DNA of 8,401 nucleotides from NCBI GenBank assembly GCA_023437285.1, contig JAEZGP010000611.1, positions 1-8,401 on the forward strand. The letters run 5' to 3'. Position numbers and translations under genes: made by a program. Of the stretch, positions 5,308 through 8,401 are shown piece by piece; position 1 is the stretch's first letter; each line of letters starts with the position of its first letter. Below the pieces are notes generated by a model. It searched no databases. It was not told where the DNA came from and saw only the letters and a program-made list of their open reading frames with translations. Source of the DNA: Actinomycetes bacterium. Lineage in GTDB: Bacteria; Actinomycetota; Actinomycetes; Mycobacteriales; Micromonosporaceae.

Positions 5308-6894
5308 ATGTCCGAACCGGACCACGACGCCGCACCTCGACGACTGTGGTCATCGCTGCCGCTGGTGGCCCTCGGCGCGGTGTTCGCCGGGCTGATCGGC
5401 TTCGTGGCGACCCGGGCCGGGGACTACGGCCGCACCTTCGATGAGCCCTTGCAGGACGCCTACGGTGAGAGCGTCTTTAAGTGGTACCGCACGGGCGGCG
5501 CCGACCTGTCGTTCCAGGAATTTCCATCGGAGTGGTACATGCCGGAGCACGGCGTGTGGTGGGAGACGGTCATCGCGGCCTTCCAGCACGCGTTCGATTC
5601 GCACTGGTACACGAGGTCGGTTCTTGGCGGCGCAATCATGATCCTGGGCGTCGCCGCCGTGGCCGCCTGCGGCGCCGAGCTCGCCGGCCGCTGGGGCGCC
5701 CTGGTCGCCGCCGTCGGCATGACGCTGTATCCCCGCTACACCGGCGCCGGCTTCACCAACTCCAAGGACGTGCCGCTGGTCGCGCTCATGGCCTTCGCAG
5801 CCTGGGCCATCCTGTTTGCCATGCGACGGTGGAACGGTCGTCTTGGCTGGCGCCTGTTTGACTGGGCCCTCGTCGGCGTCGCCATCGGGCTGGCCACCTC
5901 GCTCCGCATCGTCGCCGTCATCTGGTTTCCGGTCCTGGGTGCCGTCTGGCTCGGTTGGTGGATCCGCAACGTCCGCGTCGCGCGCGCCGAGCGGACCTGG
6001 GCCGCGGCCCTGTGGCGGCAGGCCGTCGCCGCGTTGGTGGTCTGCGCCGTGGCCTACGCGACGATGCTGGCCACCTGGCCGTACCTGTTCCTGAACCCGG
6101 TGCACGGCCTGTTCGACGCGTACCAGGTGATGTCGCATTACGACTGGCAGGGCACCGTCCTGTACATGGGCGAGGACCTGCAGGCGGCGACCGAACTGCC
6201 GTGGCACTACCTGCCGGTGTGGTTCGTGATCGGCTCGCCGCTGCCGACCATCGTGCTGTGCGGCCTCGGCCTCGGATTCATCGTCGCCGACCTGCTGCGG
6301 CGTCGGGTGGACGCGCGGCTGCTCGTCGTCGCGGCGCTGCCCGCGATCACCATCGCCACCATCGTCGTTACCCGCCCCACCCTGCTGAACGGGTTCCGGC
6401 ACACCTTGTACGTCGCCGCGTTCCTCGTGCTACTCGCGGCGTACGCCGTGGTGCGGACCATGCGGGCGCTGCACCGCCACGGCCGGCGGGCCGCGTTCAT
6501 CGCCGCCGCCGTCGTGCTGGTGGCCAGCCAGGCGGAGGTCCTCGTGTCGGCCATTCGCCTGCATCCGTACCAGTACATGTACTTCAGCCCTGTCGTCGGC
6601 GGCTATACCGGCGCGCACGAGGACTTCGAGACGGACTACTGGTTCTCGTGCCAGAGCCCGGCACTCGAATGGCTCATCGTTCATCACAAGGAATACTCCG
6701 CCAACCCGGAACCGAGCGTGGACGCAATGCAGGCCGCGTTATGGGGGCTACCGGAAAACAGCTTCACCAGCTCCGACACGCCTGACTTCGTCGTCAAAAG
6801 CGGGCGCGACATGCCCGGCCCGGAGTACCGGGTGATCCACACCGAGGAGATCCAGGGCGTCACGCTGTGCAGGGTCGCCGTCCGCGAGGGCTGA
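5308..6894 (+). CDS. Polytopic membrane glycosyltransferase, GT39 (PMT/ArnT-like) family
   Basis: The protein is 528 residues from ATG 5308. It starts with a short polar N-terminus (MSEPDHDAAPRR), then membrane segment 1 (about 17-35) and a first outer loop with TFDEPLQDAY (43-52), where Asp45-Glu46 match the acidic catalytic pair of GT39/ArnT-type enzymes. Roughly ten further hydrophobic segments follow, with the loop NSKDVPL (151-157), NGFRHTLYVAAF (361-372) and the C-terminal HPYQYMYFSPVVGGYTGAHE (419-438) leading to DYWFS. Such enzymes transfer sugars from polyprenyl-phosphate donors on the outer membrane face; donor and acceptor are not predictable here. The open frame extends upstream to 5080, but that part is non-membrane and overlaps the -10 box. 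GTG 5278 is an alternative start; neither start has a strong ribosome binding site. Leu478 is a TTA codon. Confidence 0.85.
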   Translation: MSEPDHDAAPRRLWSSLPLVALGAVFAGLIGFVATRAGDYGRTFDEPLQDAYGESVFKWYRTGGADLSFQEFPSEWYMPEHGVWWETVIAAFQHAFDSHWYTRSVLGGAIMILGVAAVAACGAELAGRWGALVAAVGMTLYPRYTGAGFTNSKDVPLVALMAFAAWAILFAMRRWNGRLGWRLFDWALVGVAIGLATSLRIVAVIWFPVLGAVWLGWWIRNVRVARAERTWAAALWRQAVAALVVCAVAYATMLATWPYLFLNPVHGLFDAYQVMSHYDWQGTVLYMGEDLQAATELPWHYLPVWFVIGSPLPTIVLCGLGLGFIVADLLRRRVDARLLVVAALPAITIATIVVTRPTLLNGFRHTLYVAAFLVLLAAYAVVRTMRALHRHGRRAAFIAAAVVLVASQAEVLVSAIRLHPYQYMYFSPVVGGYTGAHEDFETDYWFSCQSPALEWLIVHHKEYSANPEPSVDAMQAALWGLPENSFTSSDTPDFVVKSGRDMPGPEYRVIHTEEIQGVTLCRVAVREG

Positions 6895-6909
6895 CACTAT
6901 CGGAATACA

Positions 6910-6939
6910 TTGACGGCCTTGACTGTCCGTCCGGAGAAT
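6910..6939 (+). promoter_or_regulatory. Possible promoter of the GH10 gene
   Basis: TTGACG (6910-6915) is followed after 18 bp by GAGAAT (6934-6939), four of six matches to the -10 consensus. A second TTGACT at 6919-6924 has no good -10 partner. The site is in the 100-bp gap between the glycosyltransferase and hydrolase genes and would leave a leader of about 50 nt. No clear terminator or CebR-type palindrome was seen in the gap. Confidence 0.4.
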
Positions 6940-6979
6940 GCGGTTAGCGGCAAGTTCCTACGTCCCGCCGCCATTCTGT

Positions 6980-6986
6980 AGGGGAG
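6980..6986 (+). promoter_or_regulatory. Ribosome binding site of the GH10 gene
   Basis: AGGGGAG lies 8 nt before ATG 6995 and fixes that start, which in turn gives a complete signal peptide. Confidence 0.75.
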
Positions 6987-6994
6987 AAACAGTC

Positions 6995-8401
6995 ATGCCT
7001 CGTCATCTCGGCCCACCCGAAAAAATTCCGAGTCGTCTTCGAACGCTTTTGGTCTTGGGCGCGACCGCGCTTCTCGGGGCGACTCTCGCCGTGACGATCT
7101 CCACCTCCGCGAATGCGGCGACCAGCCTCGGCGCCGGCGCGGCCCTGAGTGGTCGCTTCTTCGGCACCGCCGTCGGTGCGACGAATCTCAACGACGCGAC
7201 GTACAGCTCCCTTCTGGCGGACGAGTTCACGATGGTGACGCCGGACAACGAGTTGAAGTGGGAGTTCACGGAGCCGAGCCGTAACCAGTACACCTTCGTC
7301 AAGGCCGACGCCATCGCCGCCCGGGCCGAGGCTCTCGGGGTGCCCATGCGCGGACGCGTGCTCGTGTGGCACGCGCAGCTGCCGGCGTGGGTCAACGTCA
7401 TCGCCTCGCCGACCGAGCTCACCACCGCGATGCAGAACCACATCAACGTCGTCATGGGCCACTACAAGGGCAAGATTGACTCTTGGGAGGTGGTGAACGA
7501 GGCCTTCGCCGACAACGGCAGCCTGCGTCGCAGCGTCTGGAGCGCGACCCTGGGCTCCAACACCGGTTGGATCGAGACCGCGTTCCGCACGGCCCGGGCC
7601 GCCGACCCGGCCGCGAAGCTCTGCTATTCCGACTACTTCATCGAAAGCTGGGACAACCCCAAAACCCAGGCCGTGTACGCGATGGTCCGCGACTTCAAGG
7701 CCCGCGGCGTACCGATCGACTGCGTGGGGTTCCAGGCACACTTCACCTCAACCTGGCCGGTACCGGGCAGCTTCCAAACCACCCTGCGCAGCTTCGCCGC
7801 CCTCGGCGTTGATGTCCAGCTCACCGAACTCGACGTCGCAGGCTCCGGCGACGCGCAGGCGACCAGCTTCAGCGCGGCCGTCGCCGCGTGTCTGGCGGTG
7901 CCCCGCTGTACCGGCATCAGTGTCTCGCAGATCCGCGACTCCGACTCCTTCTACAGCAACACCACGCCACTGCTGTTCGACCGGTACGGCGCCAGGAAGC
8001 CGGCGTACGACGCGGTCCTGTCCACGCTCTACCCCGGCCCCGTCACGCCGCCCGTGCCGAGCACCTCGGCCCCGGTAACCAGTTCAACGGTCACCAGCCC
8101 ACCGGTCAGCTCCGCGCCAGTGCCCACCACGTCCGCGTCGGGTCAGCCGGGCGGGTGCACCGCAGCGTACCGCCTGGTCAGCGCATGGCAGGGCGGCTTC
8201 CAGGCCGAGGTGACCGTCCGCAACAACAGTGCCGCCACCATCCACAGCTGGACCACATCGCTGGGACTCCAGAGCGGACAATCGACGAACAACCTCTGGA
8301 ACGGCCTACCCAGCGGAACCTCCGGAACCATCACCGTCCGTAACACGCCGTACAACGGCACGCTCGCGGGTGGGGGTACGACCACGTTCGGATTCGTCGC
8401 C
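6995..8401 (+). CDS. Secreted GH10 glycoside hydrolase (endo-xylanase-like) with C-terminal CBM2, 3' end outside the window
   Basis: 469 codons are visible and the frame is open at the right edge. A Sec signal peptide covers about 1-41: basic start, hydrophobic 18-35, cleavage after Ala39-Asn40-Ala41. The GH10 barrel spans about 45-346, with TPDNELKWE (82-90), RGRVLVWHAQLP (119-130), acid/base Glu169 in WEVVNEAF, GFQAHF (245-250) and nucleophile Glu278 in QLTELDV. Cys299 and Cys305 probably pair. A Pro/Ser/Thr/Val-rich linker (348-386) leads to a CBM2 from Cys388 (AWQGGFQAEVTVRNNS ... NGTLAGGGTTTFGF), which binds crystalline cellulose or xylan; perhaps 10 to 15 residues are missing. Endo-1,4-beta-xylanase is the usual activity, but three conserved -1 subsite residues differ (Arg121, Ser311, Phe319), so specificity is uncertain. 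The first 90 codons carry more A/T-ending codons than the rest. Confidence 0.9.
   Translation, partial: MPRHLGPPEKIPSRLRTLLVLGATALLGATLAVTISTSANAATSLGAGAALSGRFFGTAVGATNLNDATYSSLLADEFTMVTPDNELKWEFTEPSRNQYTFVKADAIAARAEALGVPMRGRVLVWHAQLPAWVNVIASPTELTTAMQNHINVVMGHYKGKIDSWEVVNEAFADNGSLRRSVWSATLGSNTGWIETAFRTARAADPAAKLCYSDYFIESWDNPKTQAVYAMVRDFKARGVPIDCVGFQAHFTSTWPVPGSFQTTLRSFAALGVDVQLTELDVAGSGDAQATSFSAAVAACLAVPRCTGISVSQIRDSDSFYSNTTPLLFDRYGARKPAYDAVLSTLYPGPVTPPVPSTSAPVTSSTVTSPPVSSAPVPTTSASGQPGGCTAAYRLVSAWQGGFQAEVTVRNNSAATIHSWTTSLGLQSGQSTNNLWNGLPSGTSGTITVRNTPYNGTLAGGGTTTFGFVA

Noticed and set aside
5350..6402. Minus-strand open frame of 350 codons
   Set aside because: It is antisense to the membrane glycosyltransferase and consists of low-complexity His/Gln/Gly/Arg-rich sequence.
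6944..7741. Minus-strand open frame of 265 codons
   Set aside because: It is antisense to the GH10 domain, whose motifs and signal peptide settle the coding strand.
7809..8343. Extra plus-strand open frames at the end of the GH10 gene, as a sign of a frameshift
   Set aside because: The GH10 frame itself reads without interruption through linker and CBM2 to the right edge, so the other frames are shadows and the gene is intact as far as seen.

Overview
The window is high-GC actinobacterial DNA: strong G/C third positions, GTG starts, AGGAG-type ribosome binding sites, and a secreted GH10 enzyme with a CBM2. A soil actinomycete such as a member of the Micromonosporaceae fits, but the sequence alone does not fix the genus.

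Left part (1-4914, minus strand): a tightly packed six-gene run transcribed right to left. In transcription order it encodes a small MSMEG_0570-type protein, an MSMEG_0569-type flavin-dependent oxidoreductase, a TIM-barrel amidohydrolase, an MSMEG_0572/Sll0783-type protein, an MSMEG_0568-type radical SAM enzyme, and a GNAT acetyltransferase fused to an AIR-synthase-like (PurM-like) domain that runs off the left edge. The first two genes overlap by 4 nt and the other gaps are 2 to 25 nt, so this is very likely one operon. It belongs to the conserved 'Nit1C'/Sll0783-type gene cluster linked in the literature to nitrogen starvation and nitrile/cyanide use; its product chemistry is not settled to my knowledge. 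Two things are unusual: no nitrilase lies between the 0572 and radical SAM genes, where the Synechocystis cluster has one, and an amidohydrolase is embedded in the operon.

Middle (4915-5307): a divergent intergenic region of about 390 bp. It holds the strong ribosome binding site of the leftward operon, two near-identical GTTACTT(C)AGT repeats, a tandem CGTCACC pair and a weak rightward -10 box.

Right part (5308-8401, plus strand): a polytopic GT39-type membrane glycosyltransferase of 528 aa, then after 100 bp a secreted GH10 glycoside hydrolase with a Pro/Ser/Thr linker and a C-terminal CBM2, cut by the right edge. The GH10 domain keeps both catalytic glutamates but has lost several normally conserved -1 subsite residues. 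There is no clear functional link between these two genes and the leftward operon. I saw no RNA genes, CRISPR array, insertion sequence or attachment site.
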